From: Branchiostoma floridae
Taxonomy: Eukaryota > Chordata > Leptocardii > Amphioxiformes > Branchiostomatidae
DNA: 64,000 nucleotides
NCBI RefSeq assembly: GCF_000003815.2
Contig: NC_049992.1
Span: 18,830,396 to 18,894,395, forward strand
Direction: 5' to 3'
A model generated the notes under the pieces. The model saw nothing but the letters and a program-made list of their open reading frames with translations. It had not been told where the DNA came from and ran no database searches. Positions 46,386-59,060 of the stretch are shown here, piece by piece. Made by a program: the position numbers and the translations under genes. Position 1 is the stretch's first letter, and each line of letters opens with the position of its first letter.

Positions 46386-47254
46386 GCTTATTTGAACAAG
46401 ATTGCCGATCCAAGATGTCGGTCCAAACCTGTAGATTCACTATCTACTACATTTGTAATGAAGTAACGTTAACTATCTGTTGTTATTAATAGTGTTTTAA
46501 TGGCGAACAAAAACTATGAAATTTCGCAGATGCTTATTAACCCTATGAAGACTGTTTTAATTAATGGGACGGTATGGGGTCATTCAGCCTCCCCTTCGTA
46601 ATTTCCAAATGTCTTGGTTTACGAGAAACAGATGATGTAAACGTTAAGTTTTATCTTACCTGCCATTTTTGTACTGTTTTGACGTAATGTGACGTAATCA
46701 TAATGTCATTATTATGTGATGTTATGGGCTATACCCTTCTAAATAGGGAACTTCCGTTGTACAGAAAGGTAGTAAAGAAAAAGATAATCAAAAAGATTTA
46801 TTATTGATATTCAATACTGCCAACACTTTAAGACTGTCAACCACATTGGCGTCAAATTGATGTTAAAATGATATCAGGTATCCGCCATCTTAAATGGCGA
46901 TCTAACATTTTCTAAAATATGACTCTGTCTACATATTACGTGTACGACCGTTACATAAGAAAATAGACATAGATTTAATTTTGAAACCAATATATCATAA
47001 TACTAGAATCTTAGCAACTTAACAACAGCCTTCATAAAATAAAACCGCTTAGAACGTACAGAAAAGTCTCCTTTTATACTTTCATGGACATCTAATAAGT
47101 GTTCTACTTTCTCCAATTAGGAAGAAAGCTTTCCCTAGCGATAGAAATATTCTGTAGTATACTAATTCAATTTTAAAGAAAAATAAACTACAGTGTAAAC
47201 TGCAGTTGCAATGTTACAACTTACACCATCCTAAGCAATAGCATCATCATCATC
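46386..47254. other. no gene recognised
   Basis: AT-rich spacer between the complete MITE and the duplicated segment. A (CAT)n-like run at about 47243-47257 sits at the duplication edge. No exon supported. Confidence 0.4.
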
Positions 47255-47261
47255 ATTATTA

Positions 47262-48399
47262 ATCATCCCCAGCAGCAAGTAAAGTTTGACTTTGTGAACA
47301 GTCTGTCTAAGCAATAAGACAAATAACATCCTCTAGTATGAAGACACCGAACCAGATTGTAAAACACATTTTATTCTAGTGTCACTTTTACACGGCGATA
47401 TATTGTGTTCTCACTCTTAACCATAATAAACTTAAGGTGCAAACGATCAGACTTTGCACTTATTGTCATAACTGAACTAACATCTGTCACTAAGCAACTT
47501 GTTCACTTATTATCAATTCTTACACAGACTTTGCAAGTTATACATTTTCTCCGTTCACACACTACTTTTTTTTTTATTTCGCTATCGGAGAACCATCCGC
47601 CTTCGATCTGGATGACTTATAAAAATACGAAAACATATTGTCATAAGTCTGAAGTAAGGTTGTACCTATGGAAGAGTTATAGATGACATTTCGCCCTTTA
47701 AAATCTATACAAGCAGTGGATTTTTGGGAATTTCGTATTTGACTTGTGATATTTTGTATCGCACGAATCATTAGTTAGCTACGTATACGACCAAGCAATA
47801 AATCTAGAAATTTATAATCAAACTTGTGTATTATAACACAGTAAGAAATGAATGAGAAGAAGACAAATATTTTAAGCAATGTTTGAAATAGCAATGTTCT
47901 AGGAAAAGTCATACAATGTTTGGACGTTATTCCACATGAATTCCAAATTTGGCGTGGGCCTCAACACCACCCCCATCCCCCGTCTGAATGGTATGACCTG
48001 AACTGGTGTGCAGCATTTTTCATCGTTTGCATCGTTTCATTCTAAAACTTTTTTTGTACTGTACAAGTAAAAGAAAATACCCACCTTGTTTTGGGAGAAC
48101 AATATATATAAATATGCATAACAAATCATGACGAGTCTCGGGTATGGCTGCCTTTGCTTTATGCAATATTTTGGTGACGTTTTACAATATTGTTTTTTTT
48201 TTCTACGAGCAAACTGATTTTTGGTAAGTGGGACTTTAAAGATGTAGTATTGTCAAACCCGTACTTACCTAAAACCAAAACAAATTAGGAGTTAATCACT
48301 GAATTTATACATTATCAGGATACGGATAAGAAAAAAAATATCGGCATATTTGCGCCATTTTTTGAAATCACAATGAAGACAAAGAGACTTCACCTTACG
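47262..48399 (+). repeat. duplicated segment, matches 25707-26879
   Basis: From 'catccccagcagcaagtaaa' onward it aligns with the sequence that follows the break in receptor copy B. The MITE remnant inside has lost 'agggttaat' relative to 26452-26465. It contains no gene. Confidence 0.8.
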
Positions 48400-48813
48400 T
48401 GCTGCGGTGGTGTATTGATGTCTATTCAGGAACCTGACGTTTCATTTGTCTGATGTTGTTGACAGACGTGCTCGGGAAAGTTAAAGTTTTTGGTTAAAAA
48501 TGAATAACACAGATGTAATTTTTATTGTAAAACAATAAAAGTTATGTCTGAATGAAGTACACGATAGTTCAGACAAAAACTTTATTCACTATACTTCCAA
48601 CATACCATCAAGCGCTGATATATCAATGCATCTACATTCGATGTTAGGCACCTGCAAGATGGTTCGTTCTGTGTCTTGAATAATTCATTACAGGCAACCG
48701 ATACTAGAAACGAATCTTATCTGCCCAGAATCAAATACCGAAATCGTGTTTTTGAGGTTTGGGTCTGATAAAGCGAGGACGACTGTGAGTCACTACCATA
48801 TAGAAGTCCTTTG
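48400..48813 (+). repeat. 400-bp unit, upstream of array 4
   Basis: Near-identical to 26880-27289 and ends TTG|GTGAGTG. It is the first element of the upstream block of receptor gene D. Confidence 0.75.
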
Positions 48814-48837
48814 GTGAGTGTACATGTAAAATCGAAT

Positions 48838-49730
48838 CTGCCTCTGTCACCGAGCAAACTGCGCACTTGTAATCACTAGTGAACTATCCACTGTCACCGA
48901 GCAAACTACGCGCTTATAGTTACTAGTGAACTAGCCTCTGTCACCGAGCAAACTGCGCACTTGTAATCACTAGAGAATTAGCCACTGTCACCGAGCAAAC
49001 TGTGCACTTGTAATCACTAGTGAACTAGCCACTGTCACCGAGCAAACTACGCGCTTATAGTTACTAGTGAACTAGCCTCTGTCACCGAGCAAACTGCGCA
49101 CTTGTAATCACTAGAGAATTAGCCACTGTCACCGAGCAAACTGCGCACTTGTAATCACTAGTGAACTAGCCTCTGTCACCGAGTAAACTGCGCACTTGTA
49201 ATCACTAGGGAGTTAGCCACTGTCACCGAGCAAACTGTGCACTTGTAATCACTAGTGCTTGTGACCTAGCCACTGTCACCGAGCAAACTGCGCAATTGTA
49301 ATCACTAGAGAACTAGCCTCTGTCACCGAGCAAACTGCGCACTTGTAGTCACTAGTGAACTAGTCTCTGTCATTGAGAAAACTGCGCACTTGTAATCACT
49401 AGTGAACTAGCCACTGTCACCGGGCAAACTGAACACTTGTAATCACTAGTGAACTAGCCACTGTCACCGGGCAAACTGAACACTTGTAATCACTAGTGAA
49501 CTAGCCACTGTCACCGAGCAAGCTGCGCACTTGTAATCACTAGTGAACTAGCCACTGTCACCGAGCAAACTGCGCGCTTGTGGTCACTAGTTATTATAAA
49601 CTAGCCACTGTCACCGAGCAAACTGCGCACTTGTAATCACTAGTGAACTAGCCCTGTGTCTCCGAGCGTACTGCGTACTTGCAATCACTAGTGAACTAGC
49701 CTCTGACTCTACCACCAAGCAAACCGTACA
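48838..49730 (-). repeat. 47-bp minisatellite array (array 4)
   Basis: About 19 units of the same family and orientation as array 3. A two-unit higher-order repeat ('gcgcttatagttactagtga' variant followed by 'cactagagaattagcc') occurs twice near the left end. Confidence 0.95.
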
Positions 49731-50049
49731 TTTTTGTTTTGTTTTTATTCTTTATTGCAGGCTAGCTATGTTCGCACACTACCATTTTACAAACATTTTT
49801 TTTGTACTGTAGAAGCAAAAACAACCCACTCCTTTTCCTAGTGAAAGATATATGAATATAAGGAGCAATTTTATGATAAGTCTGAGTCTGATGACGTTTT
49901 TCAGTCTCCTTTATTTTCTGTACCAACAGACTGTTTTTTTAAGGATTAACTTATGGTACATGGGAGAGAAAGAATCGCATGAATTAGTATACAGTTTTGG
50001 ACAAGGTCAATGGATTTATTTACTAAATTTCCAGTATACCAATAAGCAA

Positions 50050-51038
50050 TATCAAATTCATGCAGCATTTACATTTAGTTCTAGGCATCAGCGGAATGGT
50101 TCGTCTTGAGTCTTGAATAGTTTTTAAAGTAAACTGACACCAGGAGTGAACTCTGTCTACTGAGAGAACCAAATATCACAGTTGTGTCATTGTGTTTGAG
50201 TCCTGATAAAGCGAGAAGGACTGTGGGTCACTACCATTGAAGTCCACTTGTGAGCATGAAATCGCATTATTGAATTTGCGTCTGACATCGAGCAAACTGC
50301 GCATTTGTAAACACTAGTGAACTAGGCCCTGTCACCTGGCAAACTGAGCACATGTAGTCACCAGTGAACTGTGAGTATGAAATAGCATTATTGAATTTGC
50401 GTCCGACATCGAGCAGACTGTGCACTTGTAAACACTAGTGAACTAGGCCCTGTCACCTGGCAAACTGAGCACATGTAGTCACTAGTGAACTAGCCTTAGT
50501 CACAGAGAAAACTACAGTTGCGCATTTGTTATTACTAGTTAACTAGTCTGTGGCTCTGCCACCAAGCAAACTGTACCTCTTTTTGTTTCTAGTCTTTGTT
50601 GCAGCTACGTTCGCACATTACCATTTTATAAACTTTTTGTACTGTACAAGCCAAAAACCACCCACTCCTTTTTCTAGTGAAATATATATGAATATATTAA
50701 AGCAATGTTATGATAAGTCTGGGTTTGATTTTTTGTATGTACCAGCTGACTGATTTTTATGAAAATGGTACATGGGTGAGAAAGTATCGCACGAATTCGT
50801 TCACAGTTTTATTTTTTTTACCAAGCTCCCCAAATGCCAAAAGCAATAACGAATTTATGCATTTACATTTAGTGCTTTGCACAAGCAAAATGGTTCGTTT
50901 TGAGTCTTAAACAATTTTTTCTTACAGTTAACTGACACCAGGAGTGAACTGTCTACTGAGAACGAAATACCACAGTCGTATCGTTGAGGTGTAAGTCTAC
51001 ATAAAGCGAGAGGTACTGTAATTCCTTGAAGTCTTCTG
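50050..51038 (+). repeat. two partial 400-bp units flanking a short 47-bp array
   Basis: 50050-50249 (unit, ending CTT|GTGAGC), 50278-50575 (about five diverged array units, including an internal duplication of 'gaactgtgagtatgaaatag'-type text) and 50880-51038 (unit, ending CTG|GTGAGTATAAAATATC). Same order as 31900-32781. The last donor-like end could join the acceptor-like ATATCCAG at 51777-51784. Confidence 0.65.
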
Positions 51039-51652
51039 GTGAGTATAAAATATCTAATGACTTCGTTTTTAATTAGGGTTGTATTCAGCTGAAAATATTT
51101 TTGTGTCCTATTGTTTAGGAGCCCATGTTATTAAAGTTGTTTTTCAAATCTGTCATTCTATTCTTGTACAGAAATGTTTAGTCGGTTACAAAGTTCAAAA
51201 TTAGTTGAAAACGCCTGACATAAGCATTCATTTGCTATATATGCTCTATATCTTAATATCAAGCATTCCATCCTCTACCCTTTCCGCATTTTTCAGAATT
51301 AAAGTTGTCAGTTTGGAATTCAAGCTAAACATTTTGCAGCTTATAACAATGGAACAGTTTTAGAATAATATTAACTCTAATAATGAAACCAGGCATACCA
51401 AATAAAAAGACCACCACATAGAAAAAAACGTTGTAATGCAAACAACACATTACCTGGGGATTTCTAACATGTTGTATGATTTCCAAACTGACAACCATAA
51501 TTCTGAAAAATGCAGAAAGGGTAGAGGATGGAATGCTTCGAATATTCTTCAAATCTCTTAAATGTACAAGACTTGGGATAACCCGTGAAGTGACAATCAC
51601 CGACGTCACACCTTTTATCGTAATATCATTATTGGTAAAGAAGACCGCCTTC

Positions 51653-51661
51653 TATATAAAA
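51653..51661 (+). promoter_or_regulatory. TATA-box-like site of receptor gene D
   Basis: TATATAAAA about 140 bp upstream of the ATG at 51800, identical in position to the site of gene C. The following TGACGTC of gene C is TGATGTA here. Confidence 0.45.
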
Positions 51662-51799
51662 TGATGTATATGCCCAAACGTGTATGATATTCATATTTAA
51701 TAAAATATGATATGAGAGTAAACAAGACGTTATAATGGTAAGGATAAACATGTTGTTATAACTACATCATACATGTATATCCAGGTTGGTGGAATGATC

Positions 51800-52646
51800 A
51801 TGGCTGAAGACATCATCACCACCGATGCTGTACCAACAGTCCACACACAAAAACGTTCAGATGCCAAAATGAAGAAAGATTTGTCGTATGCTGTTACAAA
51901 TGAGTTCCCGAATCCGACTTACGAAACAGGATGGAGTCCTGAAAATGATGCTGACAGGTCGGTTCCTGTTGAGGATAACACTACCAATCCTGAACTCCAT
52001 TATTTTCAAAATACAGACGAGAGACTGACTAACCCCAGCTACTTTGACAACGACGTATCTATCGGGTATAATGACAATGATGATGAGAATCATACGCTTA
52101 ATATAACCGACACTAAAATTGATACCGGACACCCAATTAGCACCGTCTTAGATAATGTCGAGGTTCATCGAAATACTGACGACAGCAAATGTCAGAATGG
52201 CATGGTGGCTTCGAAATCAAACATAAATCCAACCTATCAACCAAACTCTGGATACGCAACAAACATACATGGTTTCAATTCCTGCAACAGCTTATACGCA
52301 AAAACAACTGCAAATACGTATAGAAAAACCAACAACGAAGATGGCAAATATGTAATCCCCCAAGAAGACATTGACGCTGAGATCCCAGAAGAAATCGATA
52401 TCATAGACGATGATACCAATTCGGACCCCTGCATGCCTTATGCCGTCGCATATGAATCCCCCAAACCATTGTACAGGTCAGAATACAGGTCAACTGAACG
52501 CAATGAAGACAACGTGATTCCTGAAAATGATAACAATGACATACATGAAAACAGACATATCCCGAGCCCAGATGTAAACTCTATACGAGACGCCCTGAAC
52601 AGGAATCCGATGTACGTTCCGAACGTTCCACAACAAGCACGTTGCC
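51800..52646 (+). CDS. receptor gene D, N-terminal cytoplasmic tail exon
   Basis: 282 residues from MAEDIITTDAVPTVHT to VPNVPQQARC, donor C|GTAAG in phase 1. It is the same length as the gene C tail and keeps all four NPxY motifs (38-41, 78-81, 143-146, 269-272). Its first 290 or so bases are identical to gene C; differences cluster in the later part (for example D/N at 101, N/Y at 184, EC/AR near the end). Near-identity extends about 1.2 kb upstream, so gene C and gene D 5' ends are a recent duplication or were homogenised by gene conversion. The next exon of this gene is the TM exon at 59061, after a 6.4-kb intron filled by a tandem duplication. Confidence 0.8.
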
Positions 52647-52976
52647 GTAAGTTTATTTACTTTTTAAGGTTCAGATACATGTTTATGTAATCTCATCAAA
52701 ACAAAACATATGGCGCGTTTAGCGTTTATTTGTTAATGAGTACAATTGTTGCGACGATGAATCAGTACCAGATAGAATAACAATTATTTTAAATATTTAG
52801 ATGATTATAGTCCTTTCATTATATTTCAGCCATACATAGTATGGTGAAATATATTGTATTCGTAATGTTTCTTCTTTCTTCTTCTTCTTCTTTCTTTCTC
52901 CTGTCAAATCTTCAAAGTGATTCATCTCCGCCGTTCCTGGACCGAATGACCTGAAATTTAGCACAGGGGTAGAATG

Positions 52977-54584
52977 GGCCAATACCTTGATGCTTTTGTC
53001 TCAGTTTTTTTTCATATCTGCCTCTAAAGTGATTTTATTGAGATTTTTTGGTCAATTTTAGACCAAACTGTATATTTTGGCCCCTGTACCCTGGTATTAC
53101 AACCAAATGAGCTGAAATTTGACAGAGATGTGCCTTGATAATGCCCCCAAATCAATTCGATAACACTTTTGGTGAACAGTACAACAAAATGCTTATTTTT
53201 GCGATTTTTTTACCAATTTTTGACCAAAAAGGGACACTTTTGGCCCCTGTACCCTGGTATTACAACCAAATTAGCTGAAATTTGACAGAGATGTGCCTTG
53301 ATAATGCCCCCATTTAAAATCAATAACACTTTTGGTGTACAGTGCAACAAAATGCTTATTTTTGCGATTTTTTGACCAATTTTTGACCAAAAAAGGACAC
53401 TTTTGGCTCCTGTACCCTGGTATTACAATTAAATGACCTGAAATTTGGTATAGATAGGCATTAGATACTTGGTAACAAGATTCAAGTAAAATTTTTGACA
53501 TTAACAACTTTAAAATGATTAATTTTGGCACTTTTCTGAGGGGAAATTTGTTTTCTTTTGGCCTCCTGACGTGACCTTCCGTGACCCCGCACAGAGCCAC
53601 ACCTGTGCGCGTCAGCCGGAGAGTTAATTGAATCAAAGACCTAGACAATCAGCGAAGAGGAGGCCAAAGGCTAATTAATATTCATAAGCGGGGCCTCATG
53701 ATCCCGTATATAGCAGTGTTCCCGCCAGGGGGAGCGAAGCCCACCTAAGGCTCTCGCATTTTAGACTATTCAGAAGGCTTTATATTGTATCAGTTCTTAG
53801 GGGCATATCTATGATAATCGCAGCAGTCACTTAACTTCTCTTCAGGAGTTTAGCGTAACACTATTTCAGGTCAAACCGTCAAAGGCAACTAAAAACAAAC
53901 TTTAACATTACTGAGTTCAACAGTACTTATAACTTGTTATCCGAAGTTGAAACGCTAGCGATGGTATTTTCGCTGCGCTGTTAGCTCCGTGCGACTGTTG
54001 TTGACGGTCTTATAACGGTATATTTTGCACCCCTGTACCCTGGTATGAGTAACATTTGGTATAAATAGGCATAAAATAGTTGGTAAAATGATCCAAGTAA
54101 AATTTTTGGCATAAAGTACTGTAAAAGGCTTAATTACAGCACTTTTTTTAGGGGAAATTGGTTTTCTTTCGTTCTCCATGCCATGACCTTTCGGACGTTC
54201 ACCCCACAGAGCCGACATCTGCACCTGCGTCTAGCCGGCAGGAAGAGTTAATTCAATTAATGGTTCAGCCAATCAGCGAAGAGGAAAGCGAAGGATAATT
54301 AATATTCATAAGCGGGACCACACAATACGTTAACTTGAAGACTCAGGCCGTACAGACTTCTCGCCAGGATTTTTTCAAAGCGTCGGACAGGGGTCCGGGG
54401 GCCGCCGAATGTCCCTGGCGGGGTCCAGGGGCAGGGCCACTGTGGGGGGGGACCCAGGTGGGCGAAGCCCCCCCGGAAGCTCTTGCATTTTAGACTATTG
54501 AGAAGGCTTCTTTTATCATTTTTTTAGGGCCATATCTACGATAATCGTAGCAGTCAATTACTTCTCTTCTCTTCTCTTCTCTAT
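52977..54584 (+). repeat. tandem duplication in gene D intron, copy 1
   Basis: From 'gccaataccttgatgctttt' to the CTTCT run at about 54555. It contains subrepeats of about 160 bp ('ctgtaccctggtattacaac', 'tgacagagatgtgccttgat', 'aatgcttatttttgcgattt') and two GC-richer modules ('gcgaagcccacctaaggctc', 'gcgaagcccccccggaagct'). Open frames on the minus strand are identical between copies only because the DNA is. Confidence 0.92.
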
Positions 54585-56340
54585 TAGGCCAATACCTTGA
54601 TGCTTTTGTCTCAGTTTTTTTTCATATCTGCCTCTAAAGTGATTTTATTGAGATTTTTTGGTCAATTTTAGACCAAACTGTATATTTTGGCCCCTGTACC
54701 CTGGTATTACAACCAAATGAGCTGAAATTTGACAGAGATGTGCCTTGATAATGCCCCCAAATCAATTCGATAACACTTTTGGTGAACAGTACAACAAAAT
54801 GCTTATTTTTGCGATTTTTTTACCAATTTTTGACCAAAAAGGGACACTTTTGGCCCCTGTACCCTGGTATTACAACCAAATTAGCTGAAATTTGACAGAG
54901 ATGTGCCTTGATAATGCCCCCATATAAAATCAATAACACTTTTGGTGTACAGTGCAACAAAATGCTTATTTTTGCGATTTTTTGACCAATTTTTGACCAA
55001 AAAAGGACACTTTTGGCTCCTGTACCTTGGTATTGCAACCGAATGAGCTGAAATTTGACACAGATGTGCCTTGATAATCCCTTCATATAAATTCAATAAC
55101 ACTTTTGGTGTACAGTGCAACAAAATGCTTATTTTTGCGATTTTTGGCCAATTTTTGACCAAAAAAGGACACTTTTGGCTCCTGTACCCTGGTATTACAA
55201 TTAAATGACCTGAAATTTGGTATAGATAGGCATTAGATACTTGGTAACAAGATTCAAGTAAAATTTTTGACATTAACAACTTTAAAATGATTAATTTTGG
55301 CACTTTTCTGAGGGGAAATTTGTTTTCTTTTGGCCTCCTGACGTGACCTTCCGTGACCCCGCACAGAGCCACACCTGTGCGCGTCAGCCGGAGAGTTAAT
55401 TGAATCAAAGACCTAGACAATCAGCGAAGAGGAGGCCAAAGGCTAATTAATATTCATAAGCGGGGCCTCATGATCCCGTATATAGCAGTGTTCCCGCCAG
55501 GGGGAGCGAAGCCCACCTAAGGCTCTCGCATTTTAGACTATTCAGAAGGCTTTATATTGTATCAGTTCTTAGGGGCATATCTATGATAATCGCAGCAGTC
55601 ACTTAACTTCTCTTCAGGAGTTTAGCGTAACACTATTTCAGGTCAAACCGTCAAAGGCAACTAAAAACAAACTTTAACATTACTGAGTTCAACAGTACTT
55701 ATAACTTGTTATCCGAAGTTGAAACGCTAGCGATGGTATTTTCGCTGCGCTGTTAGCTCCGTGCGACTGTTGTTGACGGTCTTATAACGGTATATTTTGC
55801 ACCCCTGTACCCTGGTATGAGTAACATTTGGTATAAATAGGCATAAAATAGTTGGTAAAATGATCCAAGTAAAATTTTTGGCATAAAGTACTGTAAAAGG
55901 CTTAATTACAGCACTTTTTTTAGGGGAAATTGGTTTTCTTTCGTTCTCCATGCCATGACCTTTCGGACGTTCACCCCACAGAGCCGACATCTGCACCTGC
56001 GTCTAGCCGGCAGGAAGAGTTAATTCAATTAATGGTTCAGCCAATCAGCGAAGAGGAAAGCGAAGGCTAATTAATATTCATAAGCGGGACCACACAATAC
56101 GTTAACTTGAAGACTCAGGCCGTACAGACTTCTCGCCAGGATTTTTTCAAAGCGTCGGACAGGGGTCCGGGGGCCGCCGAATGTCCCTGGCGGGGTCCAG
56201 GGGCAGGGCCACTGTGGGGGGGACCCAGGTGGGCGAAGCCCCCCCGGAAGCTCTTGCATTTTAGACTATTGAGAAGGCTTCTTTTATCATTTTTTTAGGG
56301 CCATATCTACGATAATCGTAGCAGTCAATTACTTCTCTTC
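54585..56340 (+). repeat. tandem duplication in gene D intron, copy 2
   Basis: Nearly identical to copy 1 but longer, because it carries an extra subrepeat unit (about 55030-55190). The (CTTCT)n run at 54548-54583 marks the junction. Confidence 0.92.
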
Positions 56341-59060
56341 AGCAGTTTGACTTTAAAATATTTCGGGTCAAAGCTTCAAAGACAACTAAAACCTCATAAA
56401 CAAAAAACTTTACTTAGCTCAACAGTATACAAAAATATTGTACGGGTTGCCATCCTTAGTTGAAGCGCTTATTTATAGCGCTAGTATCTTCGCTGCGCCG
56501 TTAGCCGCCGTGCGACTTTTGTTGACGGTCTGATATCCCTACGTCGCCGCCTCGCTGATATTCCCACGGACATGTTTCAAGAAAAATACCCAGCAAAAAA
56601 CGCTGTTCTGCGTCAAATTCTATTCTATAAAACATGTGGGACTCAGTGTTACAGTCTAAATATTTTGTAGAAGCACCGCTGTAGGAAAGAAGGTCCAAGC
56701 AATGTAAAACATCACGTAGCATGAAGTTCGCTGTCAACTGGCACACAGCACATGACTGTTTGAAACTCTAAGTCTAATCAACAGCCGTGTTTGATTGATA
56801 GCCGGCGGCCCTTTGATGAAGTCGGCGAAAGGTGCGTTAGTTAGAAAATCTGCGTTTAGTTTTGATACGTAATTATAAGTTAGACAGTGGCGAGAATGAT
56901 TATTTTCTCATCAATATTTCTCTTCAGAATTATTTGAACTTAATTGTACATCTAAACAATTGGCTTACCTGTGCAATGTTTATGTGATTAATGATCAGTG
57001 TACTGAAATCATGTGTAACGTATGGCTCCTAGTCAATAGATCAGCATTTTCTCTATAGTGACCACCTGTCTATAGTGGCCACATTTCCTAGTGCTGTTGT
57101 TGTTTGACATAAAATTTGAACATTTAAATTGTAACTAACTTTAAACTGCCAGAGTTTCAGCCCAATAAAACACTCTCAGCGCCAGGGTATGAACAGACTG
57201 ACCAGACAGACGAAAATAAATCCTCGAAGAAGGTTCAATCGTATCTTCCGGGTCTGGCAGGAAGTTGTTAAACTAAAATAAGAATAGGCTCGATGGTTGA
57301 TTGCATGCAAAGTAAAACAGTTTAACAGTTTTACAGCTTGAAGATAACAAACGCTCCTACAGTACCTGCACCTGCTTGATAATTATTAAATCGTATGCCC
57401 TACTTGAATAAAAAAAGTTCACTGCAATAATAAATGTACCCACATCACAAGGAGCTTATACTTTTTTTAAACTTACACCTAGTTATCGTACTGAAAATTG
57501 TTAATGACATTACATGAAGTCATTCAACAATTTTCAGTCATGATGAAAATTTTCTGAATGGAAGGTGTGATTATTGTCATTTTCTGAAAAATAGAAGCAA
57601 GCTCTGTTTTTACCTGGAATCAATTCACAATACCAGTCCACTGTGGGGGAATAATGTACTGTTAAGAGGATGTTCCATTTTTGCGCAGGGGTGATTTGGA
57701 ACAGTCCAATGTTGCGTGGGAAGGGGTATGGCTGAAATATGCTGTATTTGCTCTTAAGCAAATGTCGGCCTTTCTAGTTTGAGCATGAATTTATTTTATT
57801 GCCGCAAATCTATTAAACCCTTAAGCACCCTAATTTTTCTTGCCACTTACCCCAAAATTGTTTTTTTTTTCAAGAAAATCTCCTTACCAATTATTATCGG
57901 TGATCATTGTTCATACATTGCTTCTTCAATAGAAGAAAAACATATTAACATGTTAAGGTATCGCTAAGTTTACCTAATTATCATTATTTATGCAAAGGAT
58001 CAGAAGGACCGCATTTTGGACTAACCCATTCTGACCAGGGAGGAGAGTGTTGAGGTCCTCAGCAACTTTTATGTCGCATAACTCATGAACATCTAGCGCT
58101 AAACCTACCAAACTTAGTAATTTATCACAAAATGTTGTTAGCAAAAATTTTAACTCGTCTAACTAAGTTTATCATCCTTTTGTGGCGCCATGGCAACGAA
58201 ATTTTGACAGGCATATTTTTGCCAAAAGTTGCCAATCTAGATTTAAATAAGGATTTCTTGCTAAAACTACATTTGTTATCTTACATTAATTAAATCCTAT
58301 GAATTTTTACTTTCGTGACTCAAAACTTATAATTCATGCTAATTTCATGACAAGCCAAGATGACCGCCGTAATTAACCAAATAACGTTATGATTTTGTCA
58401 CATTAAATGATGATACCACAGAAATTGTTGCGATCATTTACTTTTACATGTTTATCATCCTTTACAATTTGCTGGTCATACGATAATTAGTTTAGGGGTG
58501 GGTTCAAACAAAAATCCAGACGGACTGAACAGAGATCTAGACTCTCCTTTATGATTTCCACAATATTGTGCCGATCTCTGTAAAAACATAGGAGGTATAT
58601 ACTGTATAGCAGATATTGACTGACAAAGTCACGGAAGGAATTTTTCCTTAGATCAAAAATGGCCAAATTGCTCTTCAACATTTATGCCTGGGGTCCAAAT
58701 GGACCTCAATCGGGTGTTTAAGATTAAACCAGATGAAGTTCATTTCAAATACCTACATCAATAGCATATAAATTTCTTTCTCGGCTGTAAATATTAGACA
58801 TTATGTCTCTTTTAGAAGTGCAATAGTTTTGACTGAGGTTTCGATGAATTACATGACACAAAAGTTCTTTATAATAGCTAACTGTCTACTCGTATAATAT
58901 CGTACCGACAAGAACAAGTAAAGACGCGGAAGTCGTGCTACATTGAAGATGGCTTAATAATATATTTTCTATGTACTACTTATTCTCTGTAATGTATGTA
59001 GCCCGAATACGTGTTTCATTCTCGCCGACACCTTGACTTTCCCATCATATGTATTTTCAG
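56341..59060. other. remainder of gene D first intron
   Basis: No exon is recognised before the TM exon. About 57045-57100 has 'tatagtggccac' type text related to the patch at 59877. About 58020-58260 is a diverged relative of the TTAA MITE ('ctaacccattctgacc', 'catggcaacgaaattttgac'). Confidence 0.4.

Noticed and set aside
53271-55420. Minus-strand frames of 125 and 179 codons in the tandem duplication
   Set aside because: They span the 160-bp subrepeats, have no domain or splice context, and are identical only because the DNA is duplicated.
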